This document shows positions 17,779 through 24,979 of a stretch of DNA of 25,067 nt, one piece after another. Each line of letters opens with the position of its first letter. Positions within the stretch are counted from its first letter, which is position 1. Both the position numbers and the translations under genes were made by a program. The stretch comes from a virus, in IMG/VR virus record IMGVR_UViG_3300004369_000134, positions 1 through 25,067 of that record. The stretch is one strand, 5' to 3'. Below the pieces are notes generated by a model, which saw nothing but the letters and a program-made list of their open reading frames with translations, was not told the DNA's origin and did no database searches.

Positions 17779-18065
17779 AAAAAGGTCACTACTGCCCTCT
17801 AATCAAAAAAGAATGCATCGAGCACAAGTGTGAATGGTACTTTCAAGTAAACGGAACAAATCCAAACACAGGTGAACCGGCTGAAAGATATCAATGCGCC
17901 GTTGTACTAACACCTTTATTGCTGCTAGAAAACGCAAACCAACAACGCTCGACAGCTGCCGCTGTAGAAAGCTTTAGAAACGAATCTGTCGTAAAGAACG
18001 AGGTTACAAACCAGCTTCTTTATCGCTTTGCCCAGGTGGCCAATATCCTTCCCGCTTCCGATTAG
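17775..18065 (+). CDS. Small Cys-motif protein (possible metal binder)
   Basis: A 96-residue protein starting with HYCPLIKKECIEHKCEWYF. Four Cys lie at 7, 14, 19 and 41 (C-x6-C-x4-C-x21-C), with H5 and H17 nearby, followed by a Gly/Pro/Asn loop (NGTNPNTGEP) and a Leu-rich helical C-terminus. The N-terminal CPLxKKxCIxHxC pattern looks like a conserved phage hypothetical with a small zinc or Fe-S site, but I cannot name a function. It is coupled to the oxygenase by an ATGA overlap and is the last gene of the AT-rich cassette. It may be an adaptor or a redox partner; this is a guess. Confidence 0.7.
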   Translation: MKKGHYCPLIKKECIEHKCEWYFQVNGTNPNTGEPAERYQCAVVLTPLLLLENANQQRSTAAAVESFRNESVVKNEVTNQLLYRFAQVANILPASD

Positions 18066-18101
18066 GGTTCGTACACTCACCAGTAGCTGTTCATTATTCC
18101 G
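18066..18101. other. Short intergenic gap
   Basis: One of only two gaps of more than 30 bases between plus-strand genes here. It separates the small-gene cassette from the next fibre-assembly-like gene. An in-frame stop at 18084 confirms that the next gene cannot start further upstream than that. No clear Shine-Dalgarno sequence, terminator hairpin or consensus promoter is visible. Confidence 0.5.
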
Positions 18102-18884
18102 ATGCCCCCTTCAGCCTCAGACTACTTCCAGACAAAGATTATTCCAGTAGACGGCACTGTAGTAAGAGGTCCTGATGTAGCACTAAATGTAGACCTAAAA
18201 GACTTGAGTTTTCATTATATAGATTTTTATTCAGCCGATAAAACATCGCATGAAGGCAAAGGCGTACTGTACCCCTCCTCAAATATGCAAGGAGGAGAGG
18301 AACTCACATCTCTTGAGCCCTGGAAGTCTTACATTGAACAAGCGGACGCAATTATTTACGCTAGTAAAAACCCAAAAGTATATTATTTTACGGCTAAAAC
18401 AGAGTACCAAGGACAGACTACTTATGTAGGTGAGCAAATCACTCTGAACCGTCCCCCGCAAACTCAACCCGAGCAGACAACAGATATTAAACCCGAACCA
18501 GCTGCACAAAGTGTATACACGTGGTACCTCTACTGGAAAGAAGACACATCAGAGTGGAGCTGGGAAGTACTTAACCCGGAAGAAGAAGGTAATACAAAAG
18601 ATAAAGCCATCTCTCTAACAAAACGAGTTGCGTATAACCTTCTCCAACTGACTGACTGGGTAGTCACCAAATCAATGGAGGCACAGACGAGCGTACCCGA
18701 GGATCTGAAGCAGCTTCGCACCGAACTCCGAACTAGCGCACAAACACGTCTTGACAAGATTGATACATTAACAACCGATGAGGCTATTTTTGCCTACACA
18801 CGTAGCGAGGACTATCTCACATGGCCTGAAGTACTAAACTCTAAATATGTGCGGCAGACATACGTACAGGCGCTGTATTCCTAA
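18102..18884 (+). CDS. Fibre-assembly-like protein (XkdW/tail chaperone-like C-terminus)
   Basis: A 260-residue protein. The N-terminal half is beta-rich with many Tyr and Asp and no recognised motif. Residues about 122-135 form a Pro/Gln/Thr linker (RPPQTQPEQTTDIKPEP). The C-terminal part contains LLQLTDWVVTKSMEAQTSVP and then LRTELRTSAQTRL, closely matching the L-x-x-T-D-W-x-V-x-R-x-x-E ... P ... R-x-x-I/L-R pattern of XkdW-like and fibre-assembly proteins, and ends with a WPEV motif typical of phage tail-fibre chaperones. It may fold or attach the large fibre encoded next. Starting ATG is the only one after the stop at 18084. Function inferred from the C-terminal pattern plus position. Confidence 0.6.
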   Translation: MPPSASDYFQTKIIPVDGTVVRGPDVALNVDLKDLSFHYIDFYSADKTSHEGKGVLYPSSNMQGGEELTSLEPWKSYIEQADAIIYASKNPKVYYFTAKTEYQGQTTYVGEQITLNRPPQTQPEQTTDIKPEPAAQSVYTWYLYWKEDTSEWSWEVLNPEEEGNTKDKAISLTKRVAYNLLQLTDWVVTKSMEAQTSVPEDLKQLRTELRTSAQTRLDKIDTLTTDEAIFAYTRSEDYLTWPEVLNSKYVRQTYVQALYS

Positions 18885-18924
18885 CCCGAGAATGTATTCA
18901 TAGACTTCGTTGAGGTCCAGTCCA

Positions 18925-18930
18925 GGGAGG
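18925..18930 (+). promoter_or_regulatory. Strong ribosome binding site of the 1546-residue fibre
   Basis: GGGAGG seven bases before the ATG at 18938, in a 53-base gap. Most starts in this window rely on stop/start overlap and lack such a site, so this fibre seems able to initiate independently. Confidence 0.75.
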
Positions 18931-18937
18931 TATTCCC

Positions 18938-21900
18938 ATGTCGCTTTCGCTTCAGCTTAAGAACTCTGTAGTTGCCGGAAAACTGCCAGCACCCTCCCAG
19001 CTAGGTGTTGGTGAGATCGGCCTGAATTACCACAAAGGCGATCCTTTTCTGGTCTGCTGCGATAGCGACGGTGTCATCCGGCGTCTGAACTCCATTTCCG
19101 TAGGAAATACAGCGCCTGGATCACCTACGCCAGGTCTTCCCTGGATTGATACGTCTGGAAATGCACCTGTACTGAAAGTCTGGGTTTCCAGTGCCACCCA
19201 ATGGGCGACGCTCAGCGGAGGTAGCGGACCCAATCTGCCAATCACAACCGATGAGATTGCTGATGGTGCAGTCACATCAGCCAAGATCGCAGACGGCGGT
19301 GTCGAGGCAACCAACCTTGCAACAGCTGCGGTTGAGACCAGCGCACTCGCCGACCAAGCGGTAACCGGTCTCAAGCTTGCTGACCAAGCTGTTGACGGAT
19401 CAAAGCTGGCCGCAGCTGCAGTTACGACCGCCGCGCTCGGGAATGAAGCCGTCACCAGCGCGAAACTCGCTGCCGGCTCCGTCACTGCTGTCAAACTCTC
19501 AGCGCAGAGTGTCATTACCGCCGCCCTTGCAGATAGTTCCGTCACCACGGGCAAGATTTCGGCAGGCGCCATCATCAGCTCGCTGATCGCCAACGGCGCG
19601 GTCGGTACCGCCCAACTCGCCCCGAGCGCGGTCGACACGACAAACCTCGCAAATGGCGCGGTCACATCGGACAAATTGGCCGACGGAGGCGTCAGCTCCG
19701 CCAAGATTGCCGACGGTGCGGTCAAGTTTGAAGCAATCGATCCCACCGCCGTCACCCCGAGCACGGAAGCCTGGGTTGCTAGCGACACCGCATTCCCAAC
19801 TACCGCAGCAGTCCAAGCGCAACTGGACGCCGCTCCCGGCAAACAGGTCGACACTGACCACATCAAGGATCTGGCTGTTACGAGCGGCAAGCTGGCGGAC
19901 CGTGCAGTTACGAGCACGAAGATCAACCCCGGTGCCGTTTCCTTCAGCGGTTTAAGCGCAGGAGCAGTTCTGCCGAGCGGCCAAACATGGAGTGCCAGCG
20001 ACGTCAAGCTTCCGACTAGCGCCGCTGTTCAAGCTCAGATCGACGCAATCCCTGAACGTCAGATCGGCACAGCTCAGCTAGATGACGGGGCTGTCACTGA
20101 GCCCAAGTTAGCCGACGATGCCGTCAGCAAAGTCAAGATCGCGAACGGCGCAGTCGACCTCACCAAGATCGACCCGAGCTCGGTGCTACCTGGTACCACC
20201 AACTGGGCGAACGTTGACACGCAGCTTCCAACTGCCGCTGCTGTTCAGAAGTACGTCACCAATCTGCCCAAAGGACCGATCAACACCGGTGACATCACCG
20301 ATAAAGCGGTGACGGGAGCAAAGATCGCCGATGGGACGATCAGCAACCAGCAACTTGCAAGCTCGGCAGTCGCCTTTGGCAATATCACTGCGGGCGCAGT
20401 TCAAACCAGCACGACTGCTTGGCAGAACTCAGATGTTGTTCTCCCGACGACCGGTGCGGTTAACGCGCGTGTGAACGCGGTCATCAGCGCGCAAACCATC
20501 CAAACCAGCAACATTGCAGACCTCGCAGTCACGACCGAAAAGCTGGCCTTGGGTGCTGTCACCAACCCAATCCTCGGGCAAGGTGCGGTTCAATTCGACA
20601 ACCTCAACGAGGATCTGCTCTCCGCATCCACAGAAAGCTGGGTCCCAAGCGACACCCAAATTCCCACAACCCAGGCAGTCACCAAATACTTCCACGACCT
20701 GCCTGTACCGATCATTGATACCGCCAACCTCGCGGACAACGCTGTCACCACAGCCAAGATCGCACCAGGTGCCGTCGTCAACGACCGCATTCGTCAAGGC
20801 ACGATTCAATTCGACCGCTTATCCGTTGATGCCGTACGCGTTTCGTCTGAACCCTGGGTCGCAACAGACAGCACCATCCCAACCACAAAAGCGGTCGCTG
20901 ACGAAGTCAATACACTTCTGACCAACCTGGTCATCGGCACGGAGCAGATTGCTGACTTCGCTGTCACCACCGACAAGCTCGGTAACGTCAGTGTCACCAC
21001 GGCAAAACTAGCCACCGGCGCGGTCACCCACGAAAAGCTGGCCCCGAGCTCGGTGCAGCTGGACAATTTCACGGCAGGTCTAGTCAACAACAGCACTGAA
21101 GACTGGAACCCCAGTGACAGTGTCCTTCCAACGGTCGGTCTGGTAGACAAGCAGCTCACCACAAAGCTGCAAGACCTGGAGATTCAATCCGGTCAGATTG
21201 CCGATGAAGCTGTCACCACGTCGAAGCTTGCACCATTAGCTGTAACAAACGCGAAGCTCAGCAACAGCGCAATCACCTTCAACAAACTCGCTTCAGGCCT
21301 GGTTCTGACCAGCTCAGAGGACTGGAATGCCACCGACATCACCCTCCCGAGCACGGCAGCAACCAACTCTCGGATCACTGAGCGACTGAACAGCTGGATT
21401 GTCGATCGCGAGCACATTGGCAATGGCCAAGTCACGACTGAAAAGATCGCTGATCAGGCTGTCACCAACGCCCAGATTGCGGATCTTACGGTCGGAACAG
21501 CTCAGATTGCAGACGAGTCTGTTACTCCGATCAAGCTGGATCGCGAGTACATCTCCGGCCCTGCAACCAAAACTCACCTCGGCGGTATCAAGGTAGGCGC
21601 CAACCTGATCATCACAGCCGACGGCACGCTGAGCGCCGAATCCGGTCCCACTGGCGGCATCGTCGACACCATTGTTCCTGGCTCGGGCATCCAGGTTGAC
21701 GGAAGCTCTGATCCGGCAAACCCAGTAGTCAGCGCACTTGTCGCTAAGACGGATCAGCTCGGTAGCGTCATTGTCGGCGCCAACTTGAACATCACCCCCG
21801 AGGGTGTGCTGAGTGCAACAGCCGGCGGCGGTGACGTGGATTCGGTGGTTGCCGGAGGCGGCATCACAGTCGACAACGCAGATCCGGTCAATCCGAAGGT

Positions 21901-23578
21901 GTCGGTAAAGGTAGGGGAATCCCTGACGATTGATCCAGACGACGGAACCCTTGAGGTTAATGCGGCGCCAGGTCCGGGCATCGATATCAGCGCAGGCACT
22001 GGTAACAGCACTGGGTTCGTCGTTTCAGCGAAACCGGCAACCCCGAGCGAGCTGGGTTCGATCAAGGTCGGCGAGTATCTCTCGGTTACTCCTGACGGCA
22101 CGCTGTCAGTTGTTGGAGGCGGTGGCGGTGTCATCGACACAATCAAGACCACAGCTGACGGTCTGAACGTTGACTCGACCGATCCGACAAACGTCGTCAT
22201 CAACCTCGAGCCCGCGACTACGGGTGCAGTTGGCGGTGTCAAAGTTGGCGATGGCCTTGTTGTCACAGCCGATGGAACTTTAAGTGCTGAAGTATCTTCG
22301 CCCTCTATTACAATTTGCAAAGAAGATACGACTAGCTACACCGTAAAAAACAACGATTACAACCGCACTGTAGTCTTTCGGGAAACCACGGCTAATTCTT
22401 CTGTAATCCTAGACGGCTCTACAGAATACCGAGTCGGCTCAATTATTGACATTGTATGTTCGACCGCTTCTGATACTCAGATTGTTCCGATTAACGAAGC
22501 CCAACTTGATACTGGCTATCCCGGTGGATTTGGACGTGCCATTCCAGTAACTAAGACTTCTGCAAAGGGTACTCCGTATACAGCACAGTATGCGCGTGCG
22601 ATGTATATTGGGGACAAAATATGGACGCTGCGAGCTCCAATGCTTACCATGGGCGCCCCGTACATTTCATACGCCGGACGCGTAGACAAGAAATTTTCTG
22701 CAGGCAAAATACAAGTATTTTCAAATGCCACTGGTGAAAACCTGGCGCGTATAAGTACAATGCAATTTACAGCCACCCCAAAAGACTTTACAGGTGAGAC
22801 AAAAATTGTAAAAGGCTCCAACAAAGATACAAGCGCAGTCATTGAAGGCTTAGAGGAAGGTAAGCGTTACACAATCTCTACTCAATATATTTATGACGAC
22901 GGCACTACCCCAGATGCTGTAAGACAATCAGTAAACACAATTGATGTTTTAGTGGACAGCAGCGTTCCTCTTGCTCCACAAAACCTGAAAGTTGTCGGCT
23001 ATAGAGGAGCGCGCGCATTCATCACTTTCGACTACGACGACACGATTAGTGCACCTTGGGACTTTATTGAAGCACAAGCTCTCAGCTCAACTGGGGATGT
23101 TGTTTGCGATTGGGTTCCTGTTTGTTCAGCCAAGGACCAAAGCCCTGTATACCCCTACTACTACGTGCAGTTCTGGCCCACTAACCCAGTCCAAGGCGAC
23201 AACACTCTGATTAAAATCCGCCTTTGCACAAATAGCGGAATTAAGGGAGCTTCGTCTTTCGCAGCTACAACTAATTGGGACCAAAACCTTATCACGCCTG
23301 AAGTAACCGTAAACAATTCGCGTGGATCAACAATCGCAAAAATTACATGGAAGCTTACTGAAGGTTCTTACAACCCGCCAGATTGCAGGTACAGTGTTGT
23401 AATCCGAGAAGGTGGAGAGCGTATTGTTTACCAGTCAACGCCTGATTGGAATGACGCAAATGGTGTTACCTTTAACGGCAACACAAATGTGCAGTACTAC
23501 GTAGACGTGACAGCGCAGACCTACGGCCGCTCAAACAATACTGTAGTAACCCCATTTAAATTTGTACCTTTTAGGTAA
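18938..23578 (+). CDS. Very long repetitive tail fibre
   Basis: A 1546-residue fibre. Residues 1-100 (LKNSV..., GEIGLNYH, LKVWV..TQWATLSGG) are paralogous to the N-terminus of the collar fibre, so both probably dock at the same or a similar site. The shaft has three repeat classes: sixteen 10-residue repeats (107-266), eight repeats of about 72 residues with a W-x-x-S/T-D-x-x-x-P-T motif (261-881), and five KVGxxLxITxDGTLS units (882-1118). The C-terminal 430 residues use more A/T-rich codons and contain up to three Fn3/Ig-like beta sandwiches (about 1270-1340, 1345-1440, 1450-1546), likely the tip. No catalytic motif is seen. It has its own strong ribosome site and overlaps the next gene (TAATG). 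The fibre role is firm from repeats and context. Confidence 0.85.
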   Translation: MSLSLQLKNSVVAGKLPAPSQLGVGEIGLNYHKGDPFLVCCDSDGVIRRLNSISVGNTAPGSPTPGLPWIDTSGNAPVLKVWVSSATQWATLSGGSGPNLPITTDEIADGAVTSAKIADGGVEATNLATAAVETSALADQAVTGLKLADQAVDGSKLAAAAVTTAALGNEAVTSAKLAAGSVTAVKLSAQSVITAALADSSVTTGKISAGAIISSLIANGAVGTAQLAPSAVDTTNLANGAVTSDKLADGGVSSAKIADGAVKFEAIDPTAVTPSTEAWVASDTAFPTTAAVQAQLDAAPGKQVDTDHIKDLAVTSGKLADRAVTSTKINPGAVSFSGLSAGAVLPSGQTWSASDVKLPTSAAVQAQIDAIPERQIGTAQLDDGAVTEPKLADDAVSKVKIANGAVDLTKIDPSSVLPGTTNWANVDTQLPTAAAVQKYVTNLPKGPINTGDITDKAVTGAKIADGTISNQQLASSAVAFGNITAGAVQTSTTAWQNSDVVLPTTGAVNARVNAVISAQTIQTSNIADLAVTTEKLALGAVTNPILGQGAVQFDNLNEDLLSASTESWVPSDTQIPTTQAVTKYFHDLPVPIIDTANLADNAVTTAKIAPGAVVNDRIRQGTIQFDRLSVDAVRVSSEPWVATDSTIPTTKAVADEVNTLLTNLVIGTEQIADFAVTTDKLGNVSVTTAKLATGAVTHEKLAPSSVQLDNFTAGLVNNSTEDWNPSDSVLPTVGLVDKQLTTKLQDLEIQSGQIADEAVTTSKLAPLAVTNAKLSNSAITFNKLASGLVLTSSEDWNATDITLPSTAATNSRITERLNSWIVDREHIGNGQVTTEKIADQAVTNAQIADLTVGTAQIADESVTPIKLDREYISGPATKTHLGGIKVGANLIITADGTLSAESGPTGGIVDTIVPGSGIQVDGSSDPANPVVSALVAKTDQLGSVIVGANLNITPEGVLSATAGGGDVDSVVAGGGITVDNADPVNPKVSVKVGESLTIDPDDGTLEVNAAPGPGIDISAGTGNSTGFVVSAKPATPSELGSIKVGEYLSVTPDGTLSVVGGGGGVIDTIKTTADGLNVDSTDPTNVVINLEPATTGAVGGVKVGDGLVVTADGTLSAEVSSPSITICKEDTTSYTVKNNDYNRTVVFRETTANSSVILDGSTEYRVGSIIDIVCSTASDTQIVPINEAQLDTGYPGGFGRAIPVTKTSAKGTPYTAQYARAMYIGDKIWTLRAPMLTMGAPYISYAGRVDKKFSAGKIQVFSNATGENLARISTMQFTATPKDFTGETKIVKGSNKDTSAVIEGLEEGKRYTISTQYIYDDGTTPDAVRQSVNTIDVLVDSSVPLAPQNLKVVGYRGARAFITFDYDDTISAPWDFIEAQALSSTGDVVCDWVPVCSAKDQSPVYPYYYVQFWPTNPVQGDNTLIKIRLCTNSGIKGASSFAATTNWDQNLITPEVTVNNSRGSTIAKITWKLTEGSYNPPDCRYSVVIREGGERIVYQSTPDWNDANGVTFNGNTNVQYYVDVTAQTYGRSNNTVVTPFKFVPFR
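19256..19735 (+). repeat. Sixteen 10-residue repeats (IADGAVTSAK type)
   Basis: A strict period of 10 residues (30 bases) starting at I107 of the long fibre, with no indel across sixteen units. The pattern is hydrophobic-A-x-x-(A/S)-V-x-x-x-K/A, for example LADQAVTGLK then LADQAVDGSK. Such regular repeats suggest a thin beta-solenoid or beta-spiral segment. DNA copies are diverged. Confidence 0.9.
19718..21580 (+). repeat. Eight repeats of about 72 residues in the long fibre
   Basis: Each unit has a strand pair (AVxFxxL..G.V..S), then W-x-x-S/T-D-x-x-x-P-T/S-x-x-A, then a helical linker, then two or more copies of the 10-residue motif (IADxAVTTxKLA). Unit lengths vary slightly; units 6 and 8 carry one or two extra 10-residue motifs. 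The alternation suggests globular knots inserted along a solenoid. Confidence 0.85.
21581..22295 (+). repeat. Five KVGxxLxITxDGTLS units
   Basis: GGIKVGANLIITADGTLSAE and four diverged relatives (near nt 21750, 21905, 22055, 22220), with GGG and DPxNPxV spacers. The same GGVxxGxGLxxxDGxLS logic occurs in the collar fibre at about 13980 and 14450, so the two fibres share more than the N-terminal module. Confidence 0.8.
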
Positions 23579-23937
23579 TGACAGAAGAGCAAAATACACC
23601 CCCCAAGCGGGGGGTTTCGCGCGCAGCACCCAAGACTAATCAAATAGCTAACTCATCCACAACATGGTCAACACGTCTCATAAGCGCAGTAGTAATTAGC
23701 ATAATAGGCTTAACTTTGTTCCATTATGGAACCTGCATGTTCCGCTATCGATGGGCGGAGTGGATGCTCTATACACGATTAATTAATACTCAAGGTCTAG
23801 AAAAAATAGCCAAAATAGACATTAAATACTTAGAGGATCCGGTTTGTTTAGATGTTGAGCACGACACGCTTGGCACACTTACTGCTCTTTTGGCTACAGT
23901 TTTAGCACTACGAGCAACACGCTACCCTCATGACTGA
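23578..23937 (+). CDS. Two-helix membrane protein, holin candidate
   Basis: A 119-residue protein with a polar, basic N-terminus (about 32 residues), a clear transmembrane helix at about 33-52 (LISAVVISIIGLTLFHYG), an intervening region of about 45 residues, and a second hydrophobic segment near 97-113 (LGTLTALLATVLALRAT). It sits directly before the endolysin and overlaps it by eight bases, the usual place of a holin, which would make holes in the inner membrane to release the endolysin. No family motif was recognised, so an alternative phage membrane protein is possible. The start ATG shares bases with the fibre stop (TAATG). A strong GC hairpin lies inside its first codons. Confidence 0.6.
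   Translation: MTEEQNTPPKRGVSRAAPKTNQIANSSTTWSTRLISAVVISIIGLTLFHYGTCMFRYRWAEWMLYTRLINTQGLEKIAKIDIKYLEDPVCLDVEHDTLGTLTALLATVLALRATRYPHD
23598..23617 (+). terminator. GC-rich hairpin followed by TTT inside a coding start
   Basis: A CCCCCC (23599-23604), AAGC loop, GGGGGG (23609-23614) stem, extended by an A-T pair, then TTT. It has the stem of an intrinsic terminator but a very short U run. It lies seven codons into the holin candidate and could reduce read-through or hide the ribosome start region. Termination is not proven. Confidence 0.4.
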
Positions 23938-24526
23938 TACTCCCCTCACAGAAGACCGGTGGTTCGATTTCTGGAATAATTTTCGCGCAGAGCCGCAGCA
24001 ACGTCGAGCAATTGAAATACTCAGGCAACGCATTAATGAGGCGGACCCAACACTGCTCTGCGAAGACTCAAACTGGGTTACTGCTTTCCGTGAGCGCCCT
24101 CCAGCTCCCGCCGACTATCCCAACACTTGGGAAGGTGTTGAGGCTGCTGCTAAAGCCTGCGGCGCACGATGGCCTGAACTTGTCGCAGCTCAGTGGGCCC
24201 TTGAAAGCGCTCGCGGTACTTCAACCTCAGGCAAAAACAATTATTTTGGCATCAAAGGTTCAGGAACTAGCTGCACAACTAAAGAAGAAGTTGACGGCAA
24301 GATGGTCACTATCACAGCCGGTTTTGTAGATTTTAATAACCTAAAAGACTGCGTCAACTACTTAGTTACACGTTGGTATCTCGACTTTCGTGGGTACAAG
24401 GGTGTTAATCACGCTGTAACTGCTGAAGACGCAGCATGGGACCTGAAACGCCAGGGCTACGCAACAGACTCTCAGTATCCCCAAAAGCTCATCCGCCTCA
24501 TGCGGGAGCATCAGTCTCAGGCATAG
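23930..24526 (+). CDS. Endolysin, GH73-type N-acetylglucosaminidase
   Basis: A 198-residue lysis enzyme that would cut the glycan strands of peptidoglycan at the GlcNAc-MurNAc bond. Residues about 65-190 carry the glucosaminidase signature: WPELVAAQWALESARGTSTS with catalytic-position E92, then NNYFGIKG (about 103-110), the pattern of FlgJ/GH73 enzymes. A later Y-L-V-T-R-W-Y and the closing WDLKRQGYATDSQYPQKL are typical of the C-terminal half, where AxxLxxxGYATDxxY is a strong family hallmark. The first 60 residues are unassigned. No signal peptide is seen, consistent with release through a holin. It follows the holin candidate with an eight-base overlap and converges with a minus-strand gene, overlapping by 29 bases. 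Confidence 0.88.
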   Translation: MTDTPLTEDRWFDFWNNFRAEPQQRRAIEILRQRINEADPTLLCEDSNWVTAFRERPPAPADYPNTWEGVEAAAKACGARWPELVAAQWALESARGTSTSGKNNYFGIKGSGTSCTTKEEVDGKMVTITAGFVDFNNLKDCVNYLVTRWYLDFRGYKGVNHAVTAEDAAWDLKRQGYATDSQYPQKLIRLMREHQSQA

Positions 24527-24776
24527 CCAGAGCTTTAAGCTCGGTGGCGATGTCAAGAAGATCGGCTCGTGCGCTTTCACCAGCGACCGCACAGCAGCTT
24601 CTGGCATACAGAGAATCTACTGGCACCACCTGATCCGCAGCAGCGCGAAGGGCGGCGGCAATCAAGGGTGCTATTTCCTCTGCAAAGGCAGGCAACCCTT
24701 CTGGCGGTACGTCGTACTTCTTCAGTGTCACAGCAGTTAGCACTGCCTGGGCAGCGGGCGACAGTTCTTGGGTCAT
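24498..24776 (-). CDS. Conserved-looking hypothetical protein of minus-strand pair
   Basis: A 92-residue protein, MTQELSPAAQAVLTAVTLKK at its start, then an Ala-rich helical centre (IAPLIAAALRAAADQVVP) and a helical end (LLDIATELKAL). The SPAAQAVL ... IAAALRAAADQVVP pattern looks like a small hypothetical protein seen around Synechococcus genomes and phages; I know no function for it. It has a good GAGG ribosome site seven bases before the ATG. It runs against the late operon and its end overlaps the endolysin end by 29 bases. Reality is supported by the ribosome site, composition and the promoter-headed arrangement. Confidence 0.7.
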   Translation of the reverse strand: MTQELSPAAQAVLTAVTLKKYDVPPEGLPAFAEEIAPLIAAALRAAADQVVPVDSLYARSCCAVAGESARADLLDIATELKALAMPETDAPA

Positions 24777-24783
24777 TTTTGAA

Positions 24784-24787
24784 CCTC
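24784..24787 (-). promoter_or_regulatory. Ribosome binding site of the 92-residue minus-strand gene
   Basis: GAGG on the minus strand with a seven-base spacer to the ATG ending at 24776. It decides the start and supports that the reading frame is translated. Confidence 0.6.
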
Positions 24788-24828
24788 GTAGTGTGCGGAT
24801 CTATCGTCCGTGCTTCCCATAACTGTCG

Positions 24829-24957
24829 CTATTTGCCCTGACCGCGACTGAGCTTTTTGTTCCCCCGAGGACGAGAGCCATGTCCCTGCCCCTGCCGCGT
24901 CTTCTTGACGATGGGATCCCGGTGCTGCTCGGCAGTAGGAGACTTCTTAGGCTTCAC
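24829..24957 (-). CDS. Small basic protein, GTG start
   Basis: A 42-residue reading frame: starts with GTG (VKPKKSPTAEQHRDPIVKKT), has many Lys, Arg, Gln and Gly, and ends GNKKLSRGQGK. A stop two codons upstream of the GTG (nt 24961-24963) excludes a longer version, and no ATG is in frame near the start. The composition is protein-like: very basic, few hydrophobic residues, probably disordered and nucleic-acid binding. It lies about 16 bases after a predicted transcription start and 52 bases before the next minus-strand gene. No clear Shine-Dalgarno sequence is seen; a nearly leaderless start is possible. Function unknown; moderate confidence that it is real. Confidence 0.5.
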   Translation of the reverse strand: MKPKKSPTAEQHRDPIVKKTRQGQGHGSRPRGNKKLSRGQGK

Positions 24958-24979
24958 TGATCAGTTCATAACTTAAACA

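Noticed and set aside
19027-20007. 326-residue minus-strand reading frame opposite the long fibre
   Set aside because: It is the antisense shadow of the 30-base repeats; its own regular Val-Thr-Ala pattern follows from the fibre repeats and it has no ribosome site or neighbours.
21754-22320. 188-residue minus-strand reading frame
   Set aside because: Antisense of the repetitive GC-rich fibre shaft, Pro/Ser/Thr-rich with no motif.
24530-24542. GAGCTT-T-AAGCTC palindrome as a bidirectional terminator between convergent genes
   Set aside because: The loop would be a single base, the stem has few G-C pairs, and no T run follows.
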